NCBI GenBank assembly: GCA_000697335.1
Contig: JNEM01008379.1
Coordinates: 1-32,664, forward strand
DNA from: Conidiobolus incongruus B7586
Lineage: Eukaryota; Entomophthoromycota; Entomophthoromycetes; Entomophthorales; Conidiobolaceae
Direction: 5' to 3'
Length of the DNA: 32,664 nt
Positions 21,920-32,664 of the stretch are shown here, piece after piece. The stretch's first letter is position 1. Each line of letters starts with the position of its first letter. The translations under genes were made by a program, and so were the position numbers. The notes under the pieces were generated by a model. That model did no database searches. It saw only the letters and a program-made list of their open reading frames with translations, and had not been told where the DNA came from.

Positions 21920-22668
21920 ATGAGTAACTCGACTGAAATTTATATAGTACCAGAGCAGTTTTATGAGCTAGACCAGAGCCACTTGGTACGTCTCGTTGGT
22001 AAGATAGGCCTTGATATATTTTGGGTACTTGGCAATGATTTTATTTTTAGTTTATTTCACCAAATACTGCTATTTCTTCAACATTTATATTATTGTTATT
22101 AACCATGGTTTATTTTGATTTAGCTGATATGCTCACTAGGCTAATAGAACATAACGATCGAATACCCTGGAAACCTGATTCAATCACAAGATTTCACTCT
22201 CGCTCCCCTCCTGGCATATCTGTATATGATTATTTACAGAGAATTGTAAAATATACACCGGTGGAAAAAGCTGTCCTAATTGTTATTCTAATATATATAG
22301 ATAGGGTATGTGCTAAACATCCTAATTTTATAATATCTTCCTTAACTCTACATCGATATCTGATCACTGCTGTAACGGTTGGATCTAAGGCGTTATGCGA
22401 CTCATATTGCACAAATTCACACTATGCTAAAGTGGGAGGAGTTTCCACCATGGAACTTAACCTTTTGGAGCTTGAATTTACTTTTTATATGGAATGGGAT
22501 CTCATAGTATCAGGAGAGATTATTCAAACATACTACACCAACTTGGTAAGGGAGCATCCTAGCTACCAGTTCTCATCTTCTGATCCTCCAACAGTATCAG
22601 ATCAATCTCTTGATGACCTTAACGAATATCAAATTAATAACAATAATGCTTCAAATTTTTCTAATTGA
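21920..22668 (+). CDS. PHO80-family (PCL-type) cyclin, two exons
   Basis: Regulatory subunit for a Pho85-type cyclin-dependent kinase, linked in yeasts to phosphate sensing, glycogen metabolism and cell polarity. Exons 21920-21998 and 22124-22668 join to 207 residues. The join restores FYELDQSHLVRLVADMLTRL, the usual helix before the box. The cyclin fold spans about residues 18-165 and shows the family motifs FHSRSPPGISVYDYLQRIVKY (in part), VILIYIDRV and SYCTNSHYAKVGGVSTMELN, which matches the fungal PCL signature closely. The C-terminal 35 residues are Ser/Asn-rich and likely disordered. The intron is 125 nt, well above the roughly 53 nt usual here; a donor-acceptor pair inside it (ending near 22050) would add no in-frame exon, so I keep one long intron. 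Which PCL subgroup it belongs to cannot be told by eye. Confidence 0.92.
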
Positions 22669-22951
22669 TAAATAATATTTAAACTACACTCAATTCTTTA
22701 TCTTTTCATTCAACTCTATTCAGGTTATATCTTGAACAACGTTTTTTTTTTGAAAAATTCTTGTTTCTGAATATACAATATATTAATAATTCTCTTAATT
22801 TAATACCTCTCTTTATCTTTAGACATTATTATTACATTATATTTTATAACATATGGAGTATAATTTTCAAGTATAAATAATAATATTGTATCATATAAAA
22901 TCTTTATTATAGTAGATCATATAGTATATATCTAATATCAAGTGATATCAG

Positions 22952-23725
22952 CTATACTAAAGCAGAAAAGGTTGGAGTAGTAGGTGTAATACATAAATTT
23001 GAAAATCCCCCTTGTAGCTCAAGTGAATTAATTGCTTTTGTTTGTCTATAAACATTCTCGCAGTACTCCCCATACCGCCCACTATTATCAATGTAGCCCA
23101 TTGAATTCGTGTATTTGTCCCATAAGAACATATCCAACTGCTCCAAAATCTCTGGCTTATTTTCATATACCAACAAACTAATGTCGTCAAATATTTCCTT
23201 CCAAGACCAATTCAAATGAGAGTCAGCGATCAGCTTGCTCAGTACATACATATACAACACATCGTCGTTGATCATTCCGCGAAGTTCACTCAAACACTTA
23301 AAACTTAAGCCAAGCTTATATTTGACCTCCAATTCAGAGAACAAGCATTCAATGTTAAGCCTTATTTCATGTGTCAATGGATTCATCATAGCGTTCAAAA
23401 TTTCAATTACCTGGCTATGGGTCGCAATGGGATTTCCAAATTACAACCCTTCAACACACTTGTACCAGTATAAATCCTTTTTTTTCATATTTCTCTAAGT
23501 CGCCATAAAAACTCCAATGAATCCCAAAACTGAGAAATAGCATGTTTTACATTTTTGCACTCTTTTAGATCTTGGAATAATTCATCAAAACTCCTTTTCA
23601 TATCTTCCATATTAAGATCTAATTCAAATTCAAAGTCTTCTTGAGAAGGAGAGGTTAATGCAGATAATAGTTTAATAGTCAGTTCAGATGAGCAATATTC
23701 ATAAGAGAAGAGTTATAGTTCAATT
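22952..23725 (-). CDS. Unrecognised helical protein, spliced or decaying
   Basis: GC-richer minus-strand DNA with coding character but no family I recognise. The main frame (22952-23414) encodes a helical region with NPLTHEIRLNIECLFSELEV, WSWKEIFDDISLLVYENK and a C-terminus TPTTPTFSALV; its first in-frame ATG is at 23387-23389. Upstream the signal continues in another frame (about 23488-23725: KLLSALTSPSQEDFEFELDL, MKRSFDELFQDLKECKN). Two readings fit. One is splicing: exons 23551-23610, 23460-23494 and 22952-23414, with GT-AG introns of 56 and 45 nt, give an in-frame 185-residue product. The other is decay: the would-be introns themselves read like protein (for example HAISQFWDSLEFLWRL), with a frame change near the A8 tract at about 23478-23485 and a stop near 23441, which suggests a broken gene. 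The cyclin gene faces it tail to tail, 283 bp away. Confidence 0.45.
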
Positions 23726-25026
23726 GCTTTAAAAGTGACTGTATTAATATGAGAAAATTCCATTACAATATTACGTAAATAGTTAATTAGAATTCTTAGT
23801 TATTTCTAAACTTGAAGCATTTAACCTATTCTCATTTGATAATTATATAATTCATAAGTCAAATATGTGCATTCAACTAATGATACCTAATAAATTTGTT
23901 AAAAATATTATAAATCGATCTCTAAGCATTCATATTTTCATAGTCCTACCAACTATTTTCAAGAGGAAATACACTAATTGTCATTCTTATTCACCAATAT
24001 TTGTTAAAATCGAACTTTAAGTATTACCATTTATCCACTTAATAAATGTCATATATTCAGCTATAATTATATTCTTCGTTTTATAATTAGATACTGGAAA
24101 ATTATTAAAGTGAGCCATTTAATATTTAATTCCTATTAATCAATCTCATTTAGTTTTAATTTGAAAATTCTAATCATATACTCAATATACTTTAATTAAT
24201 CAGTAAACGCTAAATGATGATTAGTATGATAATTGATATAAGTTTAATATCATTATTTGAGGATTTTTTTTAATTTTTCCATAATAAATATAACTTCAAA
24301 ATATACCTCAAAAGCCAATTGAGTAATATTGTAAATATTCGATCAAATCGAATTTGGGCACATTTATTTATCTTGCCTTCAATAAATCAAAGTTCTCAAA
24401 TGAAATAGCTTGACACAATATATTTTATTCAAGTAAAATTTTTTTCAATTGAAATAAATAAAACTAAGCTTCAAGTTCATATAAATGAGACATTGTTGGA
24501 TATGTTTTATATTTAATACATTGATTGTTTATATAATTGAAATAAATTAATTCAAAATATATGATATTCAATTACAGCTAAGATTTGAATTATCAAGAAA
24601 TGCCTTTCATATCAAATATCAAATCCAATTCTGGTTTGAGTTAAGATTATGAAAATAAAATGGAAAATATTATCATAATTAACTAAAAATCTCGAAATTT
24701 GAGATCAAGTTTATCTGTTGATATACTATAAAAAACTGGAATATATTGACACAAAATACCATATTTAGGTTAATTTAATATTTAAAATTTTGGCAGTTAT
24801 ACCAAATCACAATAAAAATTTTAAGACATTATATCTTAATAAATTGATAAATGTAATTTTGAAACGATCCCATAATCTAATAAAATTAATTTTCCTACTT
24901 AATTTTATTTTGACAGTCTTGATTATTTTATGAAATACATTTTAAAAGTAAATATTATTTTTACTACATTCATAAAGTAATTAATATAAGCTAACAGTAA
25001 TTAAATATTTATCTTTAATTGCTAAG
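23726..25026. other. AT-rich intergenic stretch
   Basis: No gene, RNA or repeat recognised. It is the shared 5' region of the leftward unknown gene and the rightward adenosyltransferase gene. No TATAAATA box was seen for either. Confidence 0.65.
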
Positions 25027-26122
25027 ATGATTCGAAAAATTATATATACACTCCCATTATATCAAACTCAATTTAGAGTTTTGTTTAGTACCAACAGGTA
25101 AATATCATATTCAGTGACATATAATTCAAAATTTATTTTAAATATCCAAGAATTATTTCAGCTGATAAAAAAGATATAAAGATTTATACTAAAACTGGTG
25201 ACAAAGGTATTTCATGTTATTAAATAAAGCTCATAATTTAAATTAAGCAAATATTTTATCCCTGATTATATACTGATCAATAAATTTTACAGGAACTTCA
25301 GCATTATTTACAGGAGAAAGAAGACCTAAAAATGACTTAGTATTCGATGCATTGGGAACGACTGATGAATTATCATCCTTTATAGGGTAATATGATAACT
25401 TTACTATTAGTATTATTTTATAAAAATTTTTATAGTTTAGCACGTGAATATTGTAAAGATGAAAGTATTGGAATTGAGCAAGATTTAGAATGGGTTTGTT
25501 AAAAATAATGAGCTTAATTACTATATCTTTATTAATCAAAGGAATAATTATCAGATTCAATGTATGCTTCAAGATATTGGCTCCAATATTGCCACTCCAA
25601 GAGATGATCAGCTGAATGAGAAAAAGATAGGTAATATATCAATATATAATCCTTGAGTATAATTATTAAAATGCTTCATTTAGCTTTTACTCAGTTCGAT
25701 GACGATGGAAGTAAAGTGGCCCAGTTGGAACACTGGATTGATCAGTTTTCTGAACAAACCCCCCCTTTAAAAAACTTTATTTTACCAGTAAATTTAATGA
25801 ATTTGATTTGAATCAGGACTTTTAATTGATTCTTGTCTTAGTCAGGTGGAAAAAGTGGATCATCTCTTCACATTGCTAGAAGTGTTTGTAGAAGAGCTGA
25901 AAGAACTGTTGTACCCCTAGTTCAGAATGGCCAAGTTGATAAGTCTGTTGCTAAATTTTTGAATAGGTGCTCTATTAAAATATTCATATCATTCGATTTT
26001 AATACTAATTAATACATAGATTGAGTGATTACTTCTTTGCATCTGCTAGATATGCATCACATAAATCCAATCAACCAGAAGTGATTTATCGCAAGGAAAG
26101 AGGTAGAAAGAAAGACCAATGA
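25027..26122 (+). CDS. MMAB: ATP:cob(I)alamin adenosyltransferase (MMAB/PduO type), eight exons
   Basis: Transfers the adenosyl group of ATP to cob(I)alamin, making the cofactor of methylmalonyl-CoA mutase in mitochondria. Exons: 25027-25097, 25151-25206, 25293-25386, 25436-25493, 25555-25630, 25684-25787, 25842-25966, 26020-26122. Introns are 53, 86, 49, 61, 53, 54 and 53 nt. Product 228 residues, close to human MMAB. The basic start [20 protein letters not shown] suits a mitochondrial presequence. Family motifs in order: [20 protein letters not shown] (ATP loop), [84 protein letters not shown]. The active-site Arg and Asp of these helices are kept. The first intron's acceptor is the AG at 25149-25150; the next AG (25161) breaks the frame. 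The fourth donor is the less common GTTTGT. Confidence 0.96.
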
Positions 26123-28090
26123 CATTGTGTAATAATCAAATTTTGATATTAAAAATAATCTATGGTTTTGTTTTATTAAATTCATTTCTATGGACTGAAT
26201 TTATTATATAATAGTTGGCGGTATTTTCCTTTTTTGCATAAAATTATTCTTTCAATGGATAAAATCCAAATACTAAAGTTTATTAATATATATTATATAA
26301 AAACTCATTGATATATGTGACATTTTTTGAATTTGGTACATTCTTAATAATAAAAATTCTTAATTTGATTTGATCAAATTTAGTTATGAATCAAATACTT
26401 GGTTATTTATCAAAAGGGTTGGTTGCTTGGTTTTAATGATTAATATAAATAATACTGAAAACCAATATATTGTTTTTTAAATTTGATAGCTTTGTATTTT
26501 AGTTAAGTGATATTATATATTGTTGAATATTTTATTAATCTATATAAAATAATATTGAATGATTCATATTAATAATTTTAAAATTCAAATTTGATCAACG
26601 ATTCTCAAATTATCCAATTAAAAAAATATTGTTTTCAAGGAGTACCCCATCCGTAGAATGTTATCTATTATAGTTTATAATTTATTGTTAATATCAAACA
26701 CTTAATATTATGTTTTTTAGAATAAAAATTGATTACAAAATTTAATATGAAGACTTTCAAATTTTTATAGAACTCAATCAATTACTTTCATAATTTCCAC
26801 AAAAAATTGAATTGATTAGTGTTGAATAGTATATTACCATATACACACAATAATTCACTATAGTATTTTTGGTTCAAACTTTGAATTTATCTAATCAAAT
26901 TATCATAGTTTTAATTTAAAAAATTTATTTTGTAAATATATTCAATATTTGAATTGTATGGTCCATTTTTCAAATTATCATATATTTGTCAGATATTAGT
27001 CATAGCTTGATTTAATTTTATAGTATTATTACGCAATTGATTTCATTAATTACTCATTAGTATAATATATTTTTGAAGTTTTGGTCATTCAGAAAATCAC
27101 TTTCAAATTTATAATTATATAATAATACATAATCACAGTCGAATGAGTTATCATTATATCTCATAAATATTTCAATAGGTTGTAGATTTTAAAAGATAAG
27201 AAATTTAATTATTTCTCACAATAAATTCCAATATATCACTTTTTTAATATTTAAAAATCAGATCATATTTCATTAAATCTCAACCTCTTTATGAACTATA
27301 ATGTTTGAATTACTGAAAACAATACTTGATTCTCATTATTAAATATAAATAAACTATGAATCGTGATTGTATTCATTGGAATTTATATATTGTCATTTTA
27401 TGATATTTATTTTATTAATATTTTGATTACATTATTCAGATTGTTCCATATTAAGCGTATTCCCATTATTTTAATATTTGAAATATATATTTTTTAGATT
27501 TATAATCTAATGTTGAACAGGGTCATATGGTAATTTGTATTTCAAATCCATTGTGCAATTTTGAAAACTTAAATATATTATCAATAGTATTATAATATTA
27601 GTTATTGCTTATTTATCGATAAGCATTGCAAATATATTACGTTTAACCAAAAAATATATGAATAAAAGCATATTCTTAATTTTTTTAAATCTATCAATGA
27701 CATATTTTTCAATAATCTAATATAAAAATACTAATAAATTACAAATTGTCATATTGATCTTTGTAAATAATAATCGTTGGTCCAAAATTATGGCATATTT
27801 TTGAAATACTTACAAGGTTATATTTTGTAGATAAAAAAAGATTCATAGAATAAATTTCTCTTCTAAATATATTTGGTTTCACAGCTTGAATTTTGATTTT
27901 ATTGATACATCAGTTTTGCCATATTGTATTACGCATTTGTAATAGTAATGTTATTAGATGAAAAATTGAAATTTATTAATGATTTGAAATGATTAGTCTA
28001 AGAAAGTATTTAAATATATGAATATAATACAAAAGCGTATTAAAATGATGAATAATTAATTAATTAAATGACTATAAAGTATCAAACTTC
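26123..28090. other. AT-rich intergenic stretch between convergent genes
   Basis: Nearly 2 kb between two gene ends with no supported feature. All six frames are closed by frequent stops and there is no GC-richer island. Confidence 0.7.
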
Positions 28091-29350
28091 CTAAATGCTT
28101 CCTGTGAAGTCTTTGATGAGAGCTCTGACGGCATCGATAGTTCCCATAACAACACAGATAGCAGCAACAACATAAAGGATGACGATCCAAACATATTCGA
28201 AAATGGATCTTCCGCGGATACCAAATACTTTCAAGTGGCAAGTCAAGGGAACTACGAATACTAACATACATTCGGAGAAAGCACCAACAAGAGACATTAA
28301 GTTACCGAAAAAAGGAATAAAACAACCAAAGCAGACTAATACAATGAGAATAGAAGTACGGACAAGGGCACGGAATCCGAATTCTTTACCGCGGCCCATA
28401 TGTTCAATATTGATTTTGTAATATCTTTCAACTTCCAAACATAAGGAGCACAAGAAAATGACACCAGCAGCCAAAACGTGAAGCATCATTAAGACTTGAC
28501 CAGTAAAATTAGGAGCACCTTTAGGTAAAGATTCAAAAATAGGAGACTTAACATCATTACCGTAAACATAATAGCCAACGACAGCAGTAATGACATAAAA
28601 GGCAAAAGCACTCAAAGTGGAGGTAGTGACAACGATGGGCCATTGCTGGGGTTTAGCCATGGAACGATAGACTTGAGGGAAGACAACAGTACCACCGTAG
28701 GCAAAGCAAATGGTAGAAAGAGCAAGAGGAACTTCGGCCCAGTTGGCATTGTCGTACTCGACGGGATGATCGATAGTAGGCAAGTTCATCAAACCCAAGA
28801 CAACAACTAAAATCACAGCAACAAGAGTAGCCAAAGCACCGAAGACACCAATGAAAAATACATCCTGAATCTTTTTAAAAGCAACCAAAGGAATCCAAAT
28901 GACTACACCAGCAACAATTACAAGATATCTAATGTTGACAATATTACCAGACAAAGCAATCAAGTTCTTCAATACAACAGCTGAATACACCATATAGAGA
29001 GTCACACCACCACAAATAATACTGTATTGACAAATTTGAACCAAAATACGACCAGGACGTCCAAAGGCAGCAGCACCAACATCAGGATAAGTTTCAATTT
29101 TAGCATCGACCTTTTTGTCAATGACTTGGACAAGCTTCAAACCAGTATAAATAGCGAATAGAGCACCTAAAATAATCAACAACACACCAATCCAACCGGA
29201 TTGTTTAATGGCATAGGGCAACCCAAGAGTGCCGGTACCAGCCAAAGCACAGAGGATAGTGAAATAAGCACCGATACTGGAACCGGTGCCATGCTTAATA
29301 TAGTCAGAACCAGCCTCAACGATCTCAAACGACTGTTTTTTATCAGACAT
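28091..29350 (-). CDS. AAAP-family amino-acid transporter (AVT/SLC36-SLC38 type)
   Basis: Membrane carrier for neutral or other amino acids, probably coupled to protons and possibly vacuolar. One exon of 419 residues. A short cytosolic N-terminus (about 25 residues) is followed by some eleven hydrophobic helices. Family hallmarks are the unwound first helix AGTGTLGLPYAIKQSGW (37-53), the segment YPDVGAAAFGRPGR (88-101), and LSTICFAYGGTVVFPQVYRS (211-230) with MAKPQQWP after it, typical of the AVT3/SLC36 branch. Lysosomal/vacuolar members usually have a longer N-terminal tail, which is lacking here, so the membrane is uncertain. Codons are GC-rich for this window (many end in C), which suggests strong expression. 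A TATA box lies 68-75 nt upstream of the ATG, and a CCAAT in gene orientation (AGCCAAT, 29654-29660) lies about 305 bp upstream. Confidence 0.93.
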   Translation of the reverse strand: MSDKKQSFEIVEAGSDYIKHGTGSSIGAYFTILCALAGTGTLGLPYAIKQSGWIGVLLIILGALFAIYTGLKLVQVIDKKVDAKIETYPDVGAAAFGRPGRILVQICQYSIICGGVTLYMVYSAVVLKNLIALSGNIVNIRYLVIVAGVVIWIPLVAFKKIQDVFFIGVFGALATLVAVILVVVLGLMNLPTIDHPVEYDNANWAEVPLALSTICFAYGGTVVFPQVYRSMAKPQQWPIVVTTSTLSAFAFYVITAVVGYYVYGNDVKSPIFESLPKGAPNFTGQVLMMLHVLAAGVIFLCSLCLEVERYYKINIEHMGRGKEFGFRALVRTSILIVLVCFGCFIPFFGNLMSLVGAFSECMLVFVVPLTCHLKVFGIRGRSIFEYVWIVILYVVAAICVVMGTIDAVRALIKDFTGSI

Positions 29351-32300
29351 GTTAGTATTAATTATGTAAGCAATAGGGATAAGGCAGATGTCTTGTCAAC
29401 AATGATCCATACATGCCTATTTATATCAATTGCAGGGATTCACAATCTTCATTTTGTTTATAGATTAGATACATGAATTTATTATTGTGTGACATAGATT
29501 AGGTTTGGAACGTTGGCTAATGAGGAATTTTTTTAAGGGATTTTATTTCACTGTATTAGCAAGACTCAAGAACATTTAAGTTGAGAAAATTTGCCAACAA
29601 TTGTGATACATCAAAATCCATTTGAATAGCGCAATCTTTGAACTTGATATCTTATTGGCTAAAGATCCGGATGGATTAGTCATTCTCAAAAAAATGACGC
29701 GATCAAAATCATAATCTATCTAGGATATAAGAAAATTAAGAACTACTGGTGCTATTATTTATTATATCTATATATGGTAAAAGCTCTATGCTATCTTTTT
29801 TCTATTGAGGATAATTATTGTTTTGAATAATTTCTACGAAATTTTTAATTATCAAAAATTTCAAAAAAAAAATTCAAATTACAAAAGAATTTTATTAAGA
29901 ATATTATTGATAGCAGCCATTTACTTCGTATTTAATTAATATATCAATATTAAAATGAACTATCCATACAACCATCCACTGTTGTCCATTATTAAATATA
30001 TCGAACCAGAACATCTATACTATTATTTTAAAAAATTCATATTTCTGAACTAATCCGCAATTCAAAGTTGAACACAAAGTTTAAAGTTCCAAAATAAGTT
30101 GTGAGAGCAATCCTTAAAGTCACTTGACATAGAGTTTCTTTTTTAATCATTTCTAATTTCGGGAAATTAATTGGTTCATTTAGCTTTTATCTCTTCAGAT
30201 AGCAGTACAGAAACTTTAGATTTCTATAATTGTCGATCAAGTCCATTCTCATTTTTCGAAACAGTTGATTGATAATTGTAAAATATTCTTTATTAATAGC
30301 TTCTTATTCGCAATAATTCAAATATTTTTTAAATTAATATTGATATTCTCATCTAATAATCATTATTCAACCCAACATTTAATATATTTATGGATTTATT
30401 ATTGAATATATTGCAAAGTTATTTGAAGAATTGCGACAAAAATTTTATGTAACTTGCTATAATATGATTAATATCTATACTATATTTTACCCAATTTAGC
30501 AAATTAATTTCATATCATTATACTGTTTTAGAATATACCTCGAAAGATTAACTCATTTTGTATGTTTAATTAGCTAATATTATAATATTATTAGTGATAT
30601 TATATATAATTCAACTATTCATATATCACATGCTATACAGATACTAATATTTGATGTCATTATAATTGTTATATAAAATATTTCAATATCAGCACCATTA
30701 TCAATTTTTTATGAATCAAAATTCTAGAAACAATGATATGGAGAATTTGAAAAGAAATTGAGAGTTCTTGGTATTAAATTAAATGCCCTTAAATAAATTT
30801 TTTGATGTGTATATATATTGACTATTTGATCTTATTTAAGGTCATTTGACTTATAAAAAGTATCTCGATATATAGTATTAAGTTCATTTTTAATCATATT
30901 TGTTCAGGTTTATTGTTTATTTATTTTATATTTTGATTATTATTTCATAAGTGAAAACATTATAATTTGAACCAATATAAAACACTGAATATTTGATGAT
31001 GCAATTGCAAAAGGGACGATATATCTTAATTGGAATGATTATCATAGATTTTATTCAAATTATGTATATGCATTTGATTTTAAAGTACCATGTAATCTGA
31101 TCCAATTTAAAAATCGTTTATAAGATTGTTTATATTTTTTAATAGCTTTTTATCCTAAAGAATCAAATCTGTGATAAATATCATACAGTATCTATAATGG
31201 CATTCATCAAATTATCTTATTTTGTCAATTTTTGACATATTACAACAATTAGACAATATGTAAATACTAACAAAAATCGCTTTCATTTTTGATACATTAA
31301 TACTTGCTAATTTATTTATATCCAGCAATTGGTTTACCTTGTGTATTTACATCGCTGTACCAAATACTATTATCAAACCAAATTAGAATATATTAGCTCA
31401 CAGCAATAGTCTAATATTTAATACTAAATACAATGATTTTATTAATATACAAATTAAAAATAGTAGCATTATTCAGACAACACATTACATAGATTATGAA
31501 ATTAGTTATATATAAAAAATAAGAATAAATTTGATTTTTGATAATCTAATCCATCATGTATATCGCCATTTTATTCGGTTATATGGATGTAATTTCAATT
31601 ACTTATAAATCAATGAATCATATCGCTTTCAATGCAATTATTTCAAACTATATAAAATGATATTCATTTGTAATAAATCAATCCTTAAGCTTGTCTTAAT
31701 CATTGACAACAAAATTTTTTAAATTTTTGTTAAAGGTTTCTAAATATAATTTAATATAATATTGGAAATATTCAATTCTGATAATATATATATTGTTTAT
31801 TTATAAATAATGATCAGCTCAATATTTATTATTTTAGTTCTTGAATTATAACACTTGATTAACCAATTCAAATCATTATCATACTGTTAAAATTTTACTT
31901 TGGTTTATTAAATTGAATAAGTAATTTAATAAGGTAAAATACATTATAAAATGATTAATATTTTAAAATTTTAGATTTTATCAAATCATAAAAATATTAA
32001 ATTTAAAATTTAAAGTCTTAACTAACTATATCTATATAATTGATTTGTTTTTATTCATTTTATAATAAAGTAAAACTATAAACTTTTAATTTAAAAATGA
32101 GAATTGAAACAAGGTTTCACATTTATTTTAAAATTATACACTAACCTACAAAAGTGAGTTATAAAATCAAAAACACTTATATTTTTATTAATAACTTAAT
32201 TAATATTTAATAAAATAAACTTAAATTAAATAATTAAAATCTATTATATTTATTAATTATATATATCATTAAATGATGATATTTAATTATTAATTGGTTA

Positions 32301-32664
32301 AAATATAAACTTTTAAATTTTACTTAAGGTAAGTTATAAATTTATAGGTTTTTAGTGATAAAAAAAATTAAAACTTAATATATTTATCTTTAGCTTTTTT
32401 AATTTCTTTAAGTTTATAAAATATAAAATTAGTTAACTTTTTATATTAAAAAAGGTTAATTTTATTTTATACTTCTTAAATATATTTTTAAAGTTGATTT
32501 AAATTTTTTGTTGGGGGGAGAACTTTAATAACTTTTTTTAATTAATTTTAAAGATATTTAATTAAATTAAAGTTAAAAGATTAAAAAAACTACTTTATAA
32601 CTATTATTTTATTATTTTTAAATTATTAAGTAATAAAAATTATAATATAGCAAAAAGTATTATC
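29351..32664. other. Promoter of the transporter, then long AT-rich spacer
   Basis: The first 370 bases are GC-richer and act as the transporter's upstream region. A patch at 29955-30272 holds two short coding-like frames, described among the findings. From about 30300 onward I see no gene. From about 31950 to the end the plus strand has hardly any C, with one run of six G at about 32513-32518. Confidence 0.6.
29418..29425 (-). promoter_or_regulatory. TATA box of the amino-acid transporter
   Basis: TATAAATA on the minus strand followed by GG, 68 nt before the ATG. Confidence 0.6.

Noticed and set aside
25098-25161. Alternative acceptor TTTCAG for the first MMAB intron
   Set aside because: It shifts the frame relative to the first exon; the AG at 25149-25150 keeps it and gives a 53-nt intron.
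25243-25572. 109-codon minus-strand frame
   Set aside because: It is antisense to MMAB exons 3-5 and spans their introns; the sense exons match the family strongly.
1-32664. Transposons, virus-derived elements, CRISPR arrays, telomere repeats
   Set aside because: No reverse transcriptase, transposase, integrase or capsid-like frames, no long terminal repeats, no spaced direct repeats and no TTAGGG-type arrays were seen.

Overview
The window looks like a gene-bearing stretch of a very AT-rich nuclear genome from a fungus, probably an early-diverging one (a Zoopagomycota/Mucoromycota-type lineage is my guess, with low confidence). The reasons are a fused PurK-PurE adenine gene of the fungal Ade2 type, a Pho80-type cyclin, short GT-AG introns of about 50 nt, and an adenosylcobalamin-making enzyme, a function that Dikarya generally lack. 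Protein-coding DNA stands out as islands of higher GC in intergenic DNA that is almost all A and T.

Layout from left to right. On the minus strand: a phosducin-like protein 2 gene with four exons (1137-1921), a single-finger C2H2 regulator (3432-3995) and a small, probably truncated membrane-protein gene (5210-5506). On the plus strand: ADE2 (8395-10071), a TALE homeobox gene (13366-14001), a membrane-anchored LEA/apolipoprotein-like repeat protein whose first coding exon is only the ATG (16491-18408), a STRAP/unrip WD40 gene with three exons (19473-20585) and a PHO80-like cyclin with two exons (21920-22668). A minus-strand unrecognised gene, spliced or decayed, follows (22952 to about 23725). 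The right part has an eight-exon ATP:cob(I)alamin adenosyltransferase gene on the plus strand (25027-26122; its exons are too short to show up as a long reading frame) and an intronless AAAP amino-acid transporter on the minus strand (28091-29350).

The genes are separate transcription units with no sign of a cluster: purine synthesis, B12 cofactor assembly, chaperone and RNP-assembly helpers, a cell-cycle or nutrient cyclin, and two transcription factors. Shared signals are a TATAAATA or TATAAAA box 47-137 nt upstream of six starts, and introns mostly 49-61 nt long, of which only one in fourteen is a multiple of three. Besides the genes there are a few unexplained GC-richer or hairpin-rich islands (2310-2590, 4288-4381, 5580-5780, 29955-30272) and a shift to almost C-free DNA at the right end. 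I saw no tRNA, rRNA, CRISPR, transposon or virus-derived element.
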